Of a stretch of 64,000 nt of DNA, positions 49,216-59,004 are shown piece after piece. Below the pieces are notes generated by a model that searched no databases, was not told the DNA's origin, and saw only the letters and a list, made by a program, of their open reading frames with translations. Position numbers and translations under genes: made by a program. Each line of letters opens with the position of its first letter. Position 1 is the first letter of the stretch. The DNA is from Nitrospira sp. Lineage in GTDB: Bacteria; Nitrospirota; Nitrospiria; Nitrospirales; Nitrospiraceae. The stretch lies in NCBI GenBank assembly GCA_018242765.1, contig JAFEBH010000019.1, forward strand, positions 58,491 through 122,490, written 5' to 3'.

Positions 49216-51927
49216 ATGAAATCCAACGGCTGGCACGCGCTCACGGTCGAATCACTGGAACGTGAACTAGGCTCCGACAGCAATAACGGATTGACTGAAC
49301 GTGAGGCGGAGCATCGTCTCACGACGGTGGGGCCGAATGAATTACCCGAAGCCTCTCCCCCTTCTCCGCTCAAAATCCTTCTCGCGCAATTCTCGAGCCT
49401 GATCGTGTGGGTCCTGATCGGTGCGGCGCTCGTATCCGGCTTGCTGCAAGAATGGATCGACGCGGCCGCGATCGTGGCGATTGTGGTCCTGAATGCCATC
49501 TTAGGGTTCGTTCAGGAGTTCCGCGCAGAACGGTCCTTGGCAGCGCTCCGCAAACTGTCGGTTGCAACGGCACGGGTGATCCGAGAGGGAGTCGCTCGGT
49601 CGATCCCTGCCCGCCAACTGGTTCCCGGCGATCTGATCCATGTGGAAGCCGGAGATCGGATCCCGGCCGACAGCCGGTTGATCTATGCAACGAGCCTCCA
49701 GACACAGGAAGCCTCCTTAACCGGAGAATCCACACCGGTCGGCAAATCCGCCGAGGCGATCTCTCAAACCGAAGTGCCTTTGGGGGACCGCCGCAACATG
49801 CTCTTTATGAGCACCATCGCGGTTTCTGGGAAAGGGCGGGCATTGGTGACGGCCACCGGGCCTAAGACGGAGCTGGGAAAGATCGCGGCCATGATTCACC
49901 GCGAGGCGCAGGCGGAGCAAGAGGAGACGCCGCTCCAGCGCCGGCTCGAACAGCTCGGGCACACCTTACTGTGGCTCTCGCTGGTGATCGTGGCGGTGGT
50001 GTTCCTCCTGGGCATGCTCCGCGGCGTACCACTGATCATGATGTTTCTCACATCGGTGAGTTTAGCGGTTGCGGCCATTCCAGAGGGCTTACCCGCGGTG
50101 GTCACCATCACGCTGGCCCTAGGCGTCACCCGCATGGTGCAGCGCCATGCCTTGATCCGGCGACTGCCGGCGGTAGAGACGTTGGGGTCAACCACCGTGA
50201 TCTGCTCGGACAAGACCGGCACCCTCACTAAGAACGAAATGACCGTAACGCGATTGTATCTTGGCGGTGAGGTGTTGACTGTCTCGGGCGAAGGTTATGC
50301 GCCGCTTGGTGAGATCCGTACGGACGAAGGAGCGACCGGCGGAAAGCCGTATCCTGGCCTCACAGCCCTCCTGCGGGCTTGCGTGTTGTGTAACGGAGCC
50401 GAACTGCATCTAGAGTCGTTCGCCTGGCAGGTGGTGGGCGACCCGACGGAGGGCGCTTTGCTCGTCGTGGCAGCAAAGACCGGGCTCTCGAAAGCCGATC
50501 TGGATCGTGATAATCCCGTGCTCGGCGAGGTGCCGTTCGATTCCGAACGCAAAAAGATGACCGTGGTCCGCCATGCCGCCTCCGGTCCGATCGCCTATGT
50601 CAAAGGCGCACCCGATGTGCTGTTGCGCGATTGCACCGCCTGGATGACCCGTGACGGGCAGATCACAGCGCTGACGGAGGAGAGCCGTCAACGAATCCTC
50701 TCCACCAATCGGCAATTTGCTTCGCATGCCCTGCGGGTCCTCGGCGTGGCCATGCGGCCACTCGACATCCTGCCGGACGCGTATACGGCCACCAGCTTGG
50801 AGCACGACTTAACCTTTTTAGGGTTGGTCGGCATGAAGGATCCAATCAGGCCGGAAGCCAAAGCGGCGGTGGAGACCTGTCGGGCTGCAGGCATTCGAAC
50901 CGTCATGATTACAGGCGACCATAAGGACACCGCCATCGCCATTGCGCATGACTTGGGGATTTTGGACACGGGTGCGCAAGCGATCTCCGGGGCCGAGCTG
51001 GACCAGCTGTCAGATGACGAGTTGGAACAACGTGTCGCCGGCACCGCGGTCTACGCGCGGGTCTCGGCTGAGCACAAGCTCCGGGTCGTGAAGGGGTGGA
51101 AGCGGCAGGGAGCGGTGGTCGCCATGACCGGCGACGGGGTCAATGACGCGCCCGCGTTGAAGGCGGCCGATATCGGTGTGGCCATGGGCATCACCGGCAC
51201 GGACGTGACGAAAGAAGCCTCTGACATGGTCATCACTGACGATAACTTCGCGTCGATTGCAGCGGCAGTAGAAGAGGGGCGAGCGGTCTTCGACAATATC
51301 CGAAAGGCGGTCTTCTATCTCCTCTCCTGCAACATCAGCGAGATTCTACTCATGCTGCTCGCCACGCTGTTCGGCCTTCCGCTGCCCTTGTTGCCGGTGC
51401 AGATTCTCTGGATCAATCTCGTGACAGATGGGCTCCCGGCGTTGGCGCTCGCCGTTGATCCCAAGGATCCCGACCTGATGCGACGGCCACCCCGACCGTC
51501 GGCGGAACGATTCCTAACGAAAGAGCGATTTCTCATGTTGTTCGCTCAAGGCTCGTTTTTGGCACTGATTACGCTCGGAGCGTTTGTATATTGTCTCTAC
51601 GGCATGGACTTGAGCCTGGACCGGGCCCGCACGCTGACGTTCACGATTCTCGTCATGGCTCAACTCTTCCATGCGTTCAATAATCGCAGTGACCGCCGGT
51701 CCCTCTTCGAGATCGGCCTGTTCACAAACAAGCCGCTCCTTGGAGCCGTCGCGCTTTCGGCCGCGCTGCAAGCTGTCATTGTGCTCACTCCGCCGATCCA
51801 TCCGATTTTCGATGTCGTCTCCTTTGACGCGGAACATTGGCTTCTCGCTCTGGGCATCGGAATCTTGCCGCTGGTGGCGATGGAAATATGGAAAGCTGTG
51901 TTCGGGAAACGGCGCATCTCTCACTGA
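49216..51927 (+). CDS. P2-type cation-transporting ATPase (Ca-ATPase-like)
   Basis: A 903-residue full-length P-type ATPase. N-terminal cation-ATPase segment (TEREAEHRLTTVGPNELPEA), actuator motif TGES (near 170), M4 ion motif AAIPEGLPAVV (P-E-G-L-P, typical of SERCA/PMCA-like P2 pumps, not the CPC/CPH of heavy-metal P1B pumps), phosphorylation motif CSDKTGTLT (Asp near 333), nucleotide domain with KGAPDVLL, hinge MTGDGVNDAPAL (near 640) and the C-terminal six-helix block (QILWINLVTDGLPALALAVD). Calcium or manganese export is most likely, and metal resistance by position only. GAGG lies upstream of the ATG. Confidence 0.9.
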   Translation: MKSNGWHALTVESLERELGSDSNNGLTEREAEHRLTTVGPNELPEASPPSPLKILLAQFSSLIVWVLIGAALVSGLLQEWIDAAAIVAIVVLNAILGFVQEFRAERSLAALRKLSVATARVIREGVARSIPARQLVPGDLIHVEAGDRIPADSRLIYATSLQTQEASLTGESTPVGKSAEAISQTEVPLGDRRNMLFMSTIAVSGKGRALVTATGPKTELGKIAAMIHREAQAEQEETPLQRRLEQLGHTLLWLSLVIVAVVFLLGMLRGVPLIMMFLTSVSLAVAAIPEGLPAVVTITLALGVTRMVQRHALIRRLPAVETLGSTTVICSDKTGTLTKNEMTVTRLYLGGEVLTVSGEGYAPLGEIRTDEGATGGKPYPGLTALLRACVLCNGAELHLESFAWQVVGDPTEGALLVVAAKTGLSKADLDRDNPVLGEVPFDSERKKMTVVRHAASGPIAYVKGAPDVLLRDCTAWMTRDGQITALTEESRQRILSTNRQFASHALRVLGVAMRPLDILPDAYTATSLEHDLTFLGLVGMKDPIRPEAKAAVETCRAAGIRTVMITGDHKDTAIAIAHDLGILDTGAQAISGAELDQLSDDELEQRVAGTAVYARVSAEHKLRVVKGWKRQGAVVAMTGDGVNDAPALKAADIGVAMGITGTDVTKEASDMVITDDNFASIAAAVEEGRAVFDNIRKAVFYLLSCNISEILLMLLATLFGLPLPLLPVQILWINLVTDGLPALALAVDPKDPDLMRRPPRPSAERFLTKERFLMLFAQGSFLALITLGAFVYCLYGMDLSLDRARTLTFTILVMAQLFHAFNNRSDRRSLFEIGLFTNKPLLGAVALSAALQAVIVLTPPIHPIFDVVSFDAEHWLLALGIGILPLVAMEIWKAVFGKRRISH

Positions 51928-52308
51928 AATCCAATCCTAGCGGTTTGTAGCGTTGCCAAGCCTATTGCGGGTATTGGGGTCGCTACAAGGTTCGGACGAG
52001 ACCCTAGGCAAGCACCAGTGTCGTATCGTGAAATCACCACCGTCGTCACGACTCCTTGCGAGAGGAATCGATGTGGTCAGCGTCCAGAGAATCCACTTGG
52101 ATCAACGACGTATCGCCTCTTACCGTACGTCAATGTCGGCTTCTTGAAGTGTCCCCAGGACCGCCGTTTTGGCGAGCATAAAGAGATTCATGCGCACCAC
52201 AGGTAGCGAGACGTATGGTTGACATATGCGATTTTTGGGCTTGACCGGTCTCTCGGCATTGAGGCAGACTATCGCACTATGAACAGCTGGCTACGTACGA
52301 AGGTGAGA
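51928..52308 (+). other. Intergenic upstream of small-protein paralogue 2
   Basis: About 380 bp. The last 80 bp resemble the region upstream of paralogue 1 (CTTGACC-x-GTCT, ATTGAGGCA, CTATCGC-x-CTATGAAC in the same order at about 29828-29873), so a common promoter was duplicated. No gene is supported. Confidence 0.5.
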
Positions 52309-52653
52309 ATGCGGTTCGTCAGCCTGGTCTTATTCTTTGCCCTCTGTCAGATCGTCGGGACCATGTGTACGGTGCCGGATCTATCGTTGGCCGACGACGC
52401 AGCACGGTTGATTGAAGAGATGAGGCATATGGCCTGTCCCATGGACGGAACCATCATGTGTCCGCCGTCAGTCACTGCGTCTCCTGAGCGTCAGATAAAA
52501 AGCGGCATGGTCGTGGTTGTTGATCCTGTTCTGTCTTTCGTTAGTCCTATGGAAGTTTCCGCCGGTGTTTCTAGTGAGATGCTATGGTCTTGGAGTAGCG
52601 CGTACTCCATTGTTCCTATCTCCATAAGTTCTTCTTCGGTTCTTCGAATCTGA
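52309..52653 (+). CDS. Small exported Cys/Met protein, paralogue 2
   Basis: 114 residues, closest to 29897: RFVSLVLFFALCQIVGTMCT, PDLSLADDAARLIEEMRHMA, CPMDGTIMCPPSVTASPERQ and the shared end SISSSSVLRI. AAGGTGAGA precedes the Met. Homology with the 29.8-30.3 kb block continues beyond the stop to a GGAGGTGCTGTCGTG that matches the ribosome-binding site and GTG start of cusC, but the channel gene itself is absent here. So it is a copy of the cus leader region placed before the multicopper oxidase genes. Confidence 0.75.
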   Translation: MRFVSLVLFFALCQIVGTMCTVPDLSLADDAARLIEEMRHMACPMDGTIMCPPSVTASPERQIKSGMVVVVDPVLSFVSPMEVSAGVSSEMLWSWSSAYSIVPISISSSSVLRI

Positions 52654-52898
52654 TCCAACACCTTCAGTATCGTCGCCCTCTGCTCGGCTGCTGACGCTGA
52701 GCGGGCCATGATTCCATTTCCTTTGCCGGAGGTGCTGTCGTGAAACAAGTTGGTGTGCTCCACCACACATGCGGCGTTACTCACCTCGTGAATCGTCCCC
52801 TAAGACTGTGCTTTGGCACCCTTGAGGGCTTGATGGTATCTCTTAGGATCACGGTAATTTCTTACGTAGTGAACCGTTGGATCATTATTAAGGAGAAG

Positions 52899-53240
52899 AT
52901 GCGGCCCATTAGCCTGGTCCTGCTCTTCGCCCTCTGTCAGATCGTCGGGACCATGTGTACGGTGCCGGATCTGTCGTTGGCCGACGACGCAGCACGGTTG
53001 ACTGAAGAGATGAAGCATATGGCCTGTCCCATGGACGGGACCATCATGTGCCCACTTTCCGCCGTGTCATCGCCGGAACGGCAACTCAAGCATGCGACAA
53101 CCACTGATCTGAATCCGCCGGTCCTGCTTAGCCCTGTCGACGCGTCCGCTGTTCCTCCAACCTCAGAATTTTCATCCTGGACCTCTGCCTCGGAGTTTAT
53201 CCCCATCTCGATAGCCTCGTCATCGGTCCTTCGGATTTAA
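52899..53240 (+). CDS. Small exported Cys/Met protein, paralogue 3
   Basis: 113 residues: RPISLVLLFALCQIVGTMCT, ADDAARLTEEMKHMACPMDG and TIMCPLSAVSSPERQ, then a diverged middle (TTDLNPPVLLSPVDAS) and the common end (SISI-type SSSVLRI). AAGGAG lies three bases before the chosen ATG; a longer open frame to 52740 lacks homology. Invariant cysteines 13, 20, 43 and 51 are all kept, while the rest changes freely, so those positions are under selection. Confidence 0.72.
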   Translation: MRPISLVLLFALCQIVGTMCTVPDLSLADDAARLTEEMKHMACPMDGTIMCPLSAVSSPERQLKHATTTDLNPPVLLSPVDASAVPPTSEFSSWTSASEFIPISIASSSVLRI

Positions 53241-53413
53241 TTCAAAACGTCAGTTCATTTCATGGCCACTCCGTTTTGTGCTCGGAGGCGGCATGGATTC
53301 ATCCGTTCGCTTGGTTTGAAGGTGTCATTACACAATACACAATCGGCCCCGACGCGACTCCACCCGGTGTCCACGGAAGAGGGGCTGATGATCACATGAA
53401 AGGAGAACCTCTC

Positions 53414-53638
53414 ATGATGGGCATGCGTTGGACCAATTGGCTGGGTTTTGCAATGCTGGCGTTCTTCCTCGTGATTCATGAGCCGATATGGCTGCTCCTC
53501 GGGTTTGGCACCACGGGGGATGGCAGCATGACATTTGACAGCACGAAGATCCTGTGGGTGATTCCGGTCGTCGCCTACATCATTGTTGCGACTGTGTTGA
53601 TAATACGGGGAGGTCGTCCAGAACGCGACGAAACGTGA
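53414..53638 (+). CDS. Small two-helix membrane protein
   Basis: 74 residues with two membrane helices (WLGFAMLAFFLVIHEPIWLL, ILWVIPVVAYIIVATVLIIR) and a short basic C-terminus. AAGGAG lies eight bases before ATG 53414. It lies 59 bp upstream of the multicopper oxidase gene. Unknown family. Confidence 0.65.
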   Translation: MMGMRWTNWLGFAMLAFFLVIHEPIWLLLGFGTTGDGSMTFDSTKILWVIPVVAYIIVATVLIIRGGRPERDET

Positions 53639-53697
53639 TCGTCTCGTGTGAACAGGGAACGTGGTGCTTCTCTCTCTATCTTCTTATGGAGGTCAAC

Positions 53698-55860
53698 ATG
53701 AGATACCCTCGAGAAACAATCATAAGGAATTGGTCTCCGGCTCACTACCTCTTGGTGGCCCTGACGCTGGTCTCCTACACTCCAGCCACGGCTCAGCCAG
53801 TACCATTACCGGGGAGTGAGATTCCGCAGTTCGTGGACCCGTTGCCCCTTCTCGCTGTGGCGGGCGGACCCATCGAAACGATCACCACGGCATCGGCAAC
53901 GCTCTCGATGTGCGAGTTCAAGGCCAACGTCATGCCGTCGACATTCGTACCGGCGGCTTCCGCTCCCGCCTACTCAGGCACCTACGTCTGGGGTTACCGC
54001 AACGGTTCAACCTGTCCCGGATCGGGAACGCCATTTCCTACTTACTTTGGACCAGTGTTCGTCGCGACGCGTGGCACTCCGACCGAAATTCAGTACATCA
54101 ACAGTCTGCCCAACACCGCGGCGAGCCAACTGTCGGCGTGGAAGACCTCGACCGATCAGACTCTTGACTGGGCCGATCCATTGAACGGTGAAGCCAACCG
54201 GTGCGCAGACGCCGTCACTGAAAACCAACCGCCGGTGGGAATCTGCGCCTCGAATTACGCCGGCCCAGTCCCAACCGTGCCCCATTTGCACGGAGGGGAG
54301 GTGCCGCCGGTGCTGGATGGAAATCCGAGTGCCTGGTTCACCAGTGATGGCCCCTACCGAGGCCATGCGTACTACAGCAAAGCGGGTGCGGTGGCAAACG
54401 GAGCGACGTACCGCTATCCGAATACACAAGAAGCCGCTCCTCTCTGGTTCCATGACCATGCATTGGGCCTCACACGCTTGAACGTCTATGCGGGGTTGGC
54501 AGGGGGCTATCTGATCGTGGATCCGGCGCTGACGTTGCCGGCCGGTCTGCATCCAATTGGGTTGCAACAAGGAACCGCAGGCCCCGTCGACTCTATCATT
54601 CCATTGGTGATTCAGGACCGCATGTTCGATACGACCGGGCAGCTCTATTTTCCCAACATGGGGCCCAACCCGGAGCACCCGTTCTGGATGATGGAGTTCT
54701 TCGGCGACACGAATGTCGTGAACGGCAAAGTCTGGCCGTATCTGAATGTCGAGGCCAGACGCTATCGGTTCCTCATCCTCAACGCATCAAATGCGCGCAC
54801 CTACGAACTCTCCTTGCCCGGACAACATCTATGGCAGATCGCCACCGACGGAGGATATCTCGATGTGCCAGTCAAACTGCACAAGCTGACGTTGATGCCT
54901 GCTGAGCGCGCCGACATCATGATCGACTTTTCAGGATTAGAGGGCCGCACCCTGATAATGAAGAATCACGGCCGCAGCCCATTTCCTGATGGGGCACCAC
55001 CCGATGGGGCGACGGTGGGACGCGTTCTCGAGTTTCGCGTGGGACCATCCACGTTGGCAGGGGCCGACGCGAGCTACAATCCGGCTCATGGCGGCGCGCT
55101 CCGCCCACCTCTGCGTCGGTTGGTGAACCCGGCTGCGGGAACGCTGGTCGTCGTGCCTTCGAAAACACGCCAGCTCACCTTGAATGACATGATGGGTGCC
55201 GGCGGCATGGAAATGGTCGAATTGCTGCTGAACAATACGAAGATGTCCGGCGAGCGTGCCGATGGCATGGGCCGAATAGATTTCACGCCCGTCACGGTGG
55301 GGGGCGTGACGGAATATGTGTCCGAGTTGCCTACTGAAGGCGAGACCGAAGTCTGGGAAATCGTCAACCTGACAGCCGATGCCCATCCGATCCACACACA
55401 CTTGACGCAGGTGCAGTTGATGAATCGGCAGAAGTTTCATCGGAACCGGTACAGTAAGGCCTACGAGGGGGCGTTCCCCGGCGGCACCTCTATGTTTGGC
55501 GATGGTCCACCGTTGACGTATGCGCCCTCCGTTGCTTCTGGATTGAAATACGGAGGGAATCCGAATATCCAGCCTTATCTGCATGGCCCCGTACATCCTC
55601 CTGAAGCCAATGAAGCCGGATGGAAAGATACCGTGATCGCGTATCCGGGCCAAGTCACTCGTATCGCCGTGCGCTACGCGCCGACAGACACGGCAGCCGG
55701 CCTGGCAAGAAACTATTCCTTTGATCCCGATGCCGGTGCGCATGGGTTCGTATGGCACTGTCATATCCTCGACCATGAGGACAATGACATGATGCGGCCG
55801 TATAAAATCACCGCGGCACGAGGTGCGGCGCGGGCATACGTGATGGGCGTCGATTACTAA
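53698..55860 (+). CDS. Multicopper oxidase (CotA/bilirubin-oxidase-like)
   Basis: A 720-residue exported oxidase with signal peptide (YLLVALTLVSYTPATAQP). The four copper blocks are present in order: VPHLHGGEVPP (near 198), PLWFHDHALG (near 250), DAHPIHTHLTQVQL (near 562) and FVWHCHILDHEDNDMMRPY (near 686), whose Cys and Met are type 1 ligands. HCHILDHE-D-N-D-M-M is typical of the CotA/bilirubin oxidase branch. It probably oxidises Cu(I), Mn(II) or phenolics in the periplasm or on the surface. ATG 53698 is supported by GGAGGT; the frame opens at 53554 without homology. Confidence 0.9.
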   Translation: MRYPRETIIRNWSPAHYLLVALTLVSYTPATAQPVPLPGSEIPQFVDPLPLLAVAGGPIETITTASATLSMCEFKANVMPSTFVPAASAPAYSGTYVWGYRNGSTCPGSGTPFPTYFGPVFVATRGTPTEIQYINSLPNTAASQLSAWKTSTDQTLDWADPLNGEANRCADAVTENQPPVGICASNYAGPVPTVPHLHGGEVPPVLDGNPSAWFTSDGPYRGHAYYSKAGAVANGATYRYPNTQEAAPLWFHDHALGLTRLNVYAGLAGGYLIVDPALTLPAGLHPIGLQQGTAGPVDSIIPLVIQDRMFDTTGQLYFPNMGPNPEHPFWMMEFFGDTNVVNGKVWPYLNVEARRYRFLILNASNARTYELSLPGQHLWQIATDGGYLDVPVKLHKLTLMPAERADIMIDFSGLEGRTLIMKNHGRSPFPDGAPPDGATVGRVLEFRVGPSTLAGADASYNPAHGGALRPPLRRLVNPAAGTLVVVPSKTRQLTLNDMMGAGGMEMVELLLNNTKMSGERADGMGRIDFTPVTVGGVTEYVSELPTEGETEVWEIVNLTADAHPIHTHLTQVQLMNRQKFHRNRYSKAYEGAFPGGTSMFGDGPPLTYAPSVASGLKYGGNPNIQPYLHGPVHPPEANEAGWKDTVIAYPGQVTRIAVRYAPTDTAAGLARNYSFDPDAGAHGFVWHCHILDHEDNDMMRPYKITAARGAARAYVMGVDY

Positions 55861-55889
55861 GTGAAAGAGGTAGGGGAGACCAGCTCAAG

Positions 55890-55921
55890 ATGTCGGGCAG
55901 TCTAAAGAGACTGTCCGACAT
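55890..55921 (+). terminator. Strong hairpin after the multicopper oxidase gene
   Basis: A 14-bp stem (ATGTCGGGCAGTCT paired with AGACTGTCCGACAT, one G-U pair) with a four-base AAAG loop, 30 bp behind the stop. No U-run follows, so it may be an mRNA-stabilising hairpin and not a true intrinsic terminator. The rest of the gap to copA (to 56152) shows no gene. Confidence 0.5.
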
Positions 55922-56152
55922 CCATAGACGAAACCTAATTCATCGAATCATAGATAGACAGCCGGCAGTGCCGATGCGATACGCGTAAAAGCTCATCTAT
56001 CGGCAATAGGGATAAGCCGCGTGCGTTAGACGTACCCTGCTCATGCCTTAATGAGCGGTTGATTTACTTGTTGTCCTCTAAATTGAAGCTGAACGGCGCG
56101 GAACTATCTCAAGACGCCTAATATCCGGAACGAATACAGGAAATCAATCATC

Positions 56153-58048
56153 ATGCAATCCAACAAGAAGGCTCAAGACAAAATCGACCGGATTTCCCGA
56201 CGTGTGCTACTGAAACGGGCCGGAGCGTTAGGACTGCTCGCTGCGATTCAACCGCTCTTCGCTGCCTGCGCCAGTCATCGGTTACTTCCTATGATTCCCA
56301 TTGGCACACAACCATCAACATTGAGCGGTGAGCTGATCGACTTGGTGATCGGCGAACGATCCTTTGTCCTGGACGGGCAAACCGGGACCGCCCTGACAAT
56401 CAATGGGACGATCCCCGGCCCGCTCATTCGTTTGAAGGAAGGCCAAGACGTGACACTCCGGGTCACAAACCGGTTGACGGAAATCACCTCGATTCATTGG
56501 CATGGCATTCTCCTCCCGCCCGAGGTGGACGGCGTGCCGGGGGTGAGTTTCGCCGGTATTAAACCCGGCACGACCTTCACCTATCGGTTTCCCGTCAAGC
56601 AGAGCGGTACCTACTGGTATCACAGTCATTCAGGAGGCCAAGAGATGCGGGGGATGTATGCGCCCATGATCCTGGATCCCCTCCAACCCGAGCCATTTCA
56701 CTACGACCGAGACTATGTCGTGATGCTTTCCGATTGGACCTTCGAGTCACCGGAGTCCGTGTTCGCCCATCTCAAAAAACTGCCGGGCTACTATAACTTC
56801 CAGCAACGGACAGCGGCCGAGTTTTTCTCCAATATCGCCGACTGGGGCTTGTGGGCAACGCTGAAAAACTACCTGATGTGGGATCAGATGCGGATGAATC
56901 CGACGGACTTCGCGGATGTGACGGGCTACACGTTTACCTACCTCATGAACGGGCTGTCCCCGGGCGCTAATTGGACCGGCCTGTTTCGCCTAGGAGAGAA
57001 AGTCCGCTTGCGTTTCATCAACGCGGCCTCCATGACCTTTTATGACGTGCGTATTCCTGGCCTCACCATGACAGTCGTACAGGCCGATGGGCAGAATATC
57101 CAGCCCGTCCTGGTGGAGGAACTTCGTATGGGAGTGGCGGAGACGTACGACGTGATTGTCGAACCGACCGGCGACCGCGCCTATACCATCTTTGCCGAGA
57201 CCATGGACCGTAGCGGATACGCGCGCGGAACGCTGGCTCCTCGGCCTGGGATGGAAGGAGAGATTCCAGAACGTCGTCCTCGTCCCCTTCGGACCATGGA
57301 AGACATGGGCATGAGCATGGAAGGGATGGAGATGAACGGTATGGATATGCCGAGCATGAAACACTCTGAGGGCAGCGGCATGACGATGCCAGGCAAGAAT
57401 CCTTCCAGTGACATGCCAAGCATGGGGCACGGGCAACACGATATGGGGATGCACGATATGTCAAGTAAAGCTCCTGCCGATCCAATTGCTTCGATGATTC
57501 CCGGCGCCGAGCCCGTCAAGCACGGGCCCGACGATCATGGGACCGGCAATCAAACGGTGGCCGAGTATTCGCAGAATCGGTTTGGGGAACCAGGCAGAGG
57601 GCTGGAAAACAGCTCCCGGCGAGTGCTGCTTTACACCGATTTGAGAAGCCTTAGGCCCTATCCTGACCAACGGCAGCCGGAGCGGGAAATCGAGCTACAC
57701 GTCACGGGCAATATGGCGGACCGGTATATGTGGTCATTCAATGGGGAAAAATATTCCGACGCGCCGGAGCCGATTCGTTTCCGCTACGGAGAACGGCTGC
57801 GTCTTACGTTCGTCAACGACACGATGATGGAGCACCCGCTTCATTTGCACGGCATGTGGATGCACCTGGAAAACGGCGCGGGCAAGTATCTGCCACGCAA
57901 GCACACCGTCATCGTCAAGCCCGCGGAGCGGGTATCGGTTGCGGTCACCGCGGACGCCCCCGGACCCTGGGCGTTCCATTGCCATTTACTCTTTCACATG
58001 GAGGCAGGCATGTTTCGAGTCATCGAGGTGTCCGATAAGACGCTGTAA
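56153..58048 (+). CDS. copA: CopA/PcoA-type multicopper oxidase
   Basis: A 631-residue copper-resistance oxidase with a Tat signal (DRISRRVLLKRAGALGLLAA) ending in a lipobox-like AACA. Copper blocks: SIHWHGILLPP (near 115), YWYHSHSGGQEM (near 153), EHPLHLHGMWMHL (near 561) and WAFHCHLLFHMEAGMFRV (near 609). Between about 382 and 437 lies a Met/His-rich insert (MGMSMEGMEMNGMDMPSM, then MGHGQHDMGMHDM), a Cu(I)-binding region of PcoA/CopA and CueO-like enzymes. It oxidises Cu(I) and binds excess copper in the periplasm. Nine bases separate it from copB. Confidence 0.93.
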   Translation: MQSNKKAQDKIDRISRRVLLKRAGALGLLAAIQPLFAACASHRLLPMIPIGTQPSTLSGELIDLVIGERSFVLDGQTGTALTINGTIPGPLIRLKEGQDVTLRVTNRLTEITSIHWHGILLPPEVDGVPGVSFAGIKPGTTFTYRFPVKQSGTYWYHSHSGGQEMRGMYAPMILDPLQPEPFHYDRDYVVMLSDWTFESPESVFAHLKKLPGYYNFQQRTAAEFFSNIADWGLWATLKNYLMWDQMRMNPTDFADVTGYTFTYLMNGLSPGANWTGLFRLGEKVRLRFINAASMTFYDVRIPGLTMTVVQADGQNIQPVLVEELRMGVAETYDVIVEPTGDRAYTIFAETMDRSGYARGTLAPRPGMEGEIPERRPRPLRTMEDMGMSMEGMEMNGMDMPSMKHSEGSGMTMPGKNPSSDMPSMGHGQHDMGMHDMSSKAPADPIASMIPGAEPVKHGPDDHGTGNQTVAEYSQNRFGEPGRGLENSSRRVLLYTDLRSLRPYPDQRQPEREIELHVTGNMADRYMWSFNGEKYSDAPEPIRFRYGERLRLTFVNDTMMEHPLHLHGMWMHLENGAGKYLPRKHTVIVKPAERVSVAVTADAPGPWAFHCHLLFHMEAGMFRVIEVSDKTL

Positions 58049-58056
58049 AGGTACTC

Positions 58057-58980
58057 ATGTCTTTTCACGCCCTTTATTCAATTGCTTTGGCATGTTCCCT
58101 GAGCGTCAACATCTGCGCTCCAGTTGCCGCTGCTGAAACCTTTGTGACCGTATCAAATAAAGGCAATGTGCTTGGTCCTTCCAACTCCGCCGGCCAGCTC
58201 AGTCCCTCGGTGAAAACAGTTCAAGCGCCGTTGGGAGGAGAGTCGGAAATCCTCGGAGGGTCTGTCCGCACCTTGCCGAACCTATCGCCACAACAGGACT
58301 GGGCTCCACCCGTCAACGATCAGGAGAACCACCTGTTTACACTGATCGACGTGCTCGAATATAGGCCCAAAACAAGCGGGAGTGAGCGGACGAGCGATTA
58401 CCGCTGGGACATCGAAGGGTGGTACGGCGGAGATTACAACCGACTGTGGTTCAAGAGCGAAGGACAACAGGATACGGCTTTCAAAGCGGACTACGATGTG
58501 GACTTTCAGCTGCTGTATGGTCGGTTCATCCGAAAATATTATGATTTTCAAATCGGCCCACGTTTCGAAACGCAAACCTTTCGCGGGCGGAATGTGACCC
58601 GTGGGTTCGCGGCAATCGGGATCGAGGGAATCGTGCCCTATGATTACACGATGGAAGCGACCTTGTTCATCGACCAGAATGGCGCGGTGTCCGGGCGTAT
58701 GACGTTGACGAAGGATCTATTGCTGACCCAGCGGTTGATTCTCCAGGGCCGCTTCGAGACCAATGTTGCCATACAACGAGTCGAAGAATTTACGACCGGC
58801 TCGGGGCTGAACAACCTGGAATTCGGGGTGAGGCTACGGTATGAACTTCGGCGCGAATTTGCGCCCTATGTCGGCTTTTCAGTGGATAGGAGTTTTGGCG
58901 AAACCGCCACGCTGGTGCGCCGGGAGGGGGGGGATCCGAGTCAAATTCGATTCGTAGCCGGCGTGCGTATGTGGTTCTAG
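58057..58980 (+). CDS. copB: CopB/PcoB-type outer-membrane copper protein
   Basis: A 307-residue barrel protein with signal peptide (ALYSIALACSLSVNICAPVA). The CopB signature is readable: HLFTLIDVLEYRPKTSG, YRWDIEGWYGGDYNRLWFKS, EGQQDTAFKADYDVDFQLLY, FGVRLRYELRREFAPYVGF and a terminal Phe (AGVRMWF). It lacks the long Met-rich N-terminal repeats of PcoB. Works with CopA in copper sequestration or export. Confidence 0.9.
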   Translation: MSFHALYSIALACSLSVNICAPVAAAETFVTVSNKGNVLGPSNSAGQLSPSVKTVQAPLGGESEILGGSVRTLPNLSPQQDWAPPVNDQENHLFTLIDVLEYRPKTSGSERTSDYRWDIEGWYGGDYNRLWFKSEGQQDTAFKADYDVDFQLLYGRFIRKYYDFQIGPRFETQTFRGRNVTRGFAAIGIEGIVPYDYTMEATLFIDQNGAVSGRMTLTKDLLLTQRLILQGRFETNVAIQRVEEFTTGSGLNNLEFGVRLRYELRREFAPYVGFSVDRSFGETATLVRREGGDPSQIRFVAGVRMWF

Positions 58981-59004
58981 CACCCTTTTGTCCTTTACTT
59001 CGTA

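Noticed and set aside
55890..55921. Definite Rho-independent terminator
   Set aside because: The stem is strong but no T-run follows, so it is listed only as a hairpin with moderate confidence.
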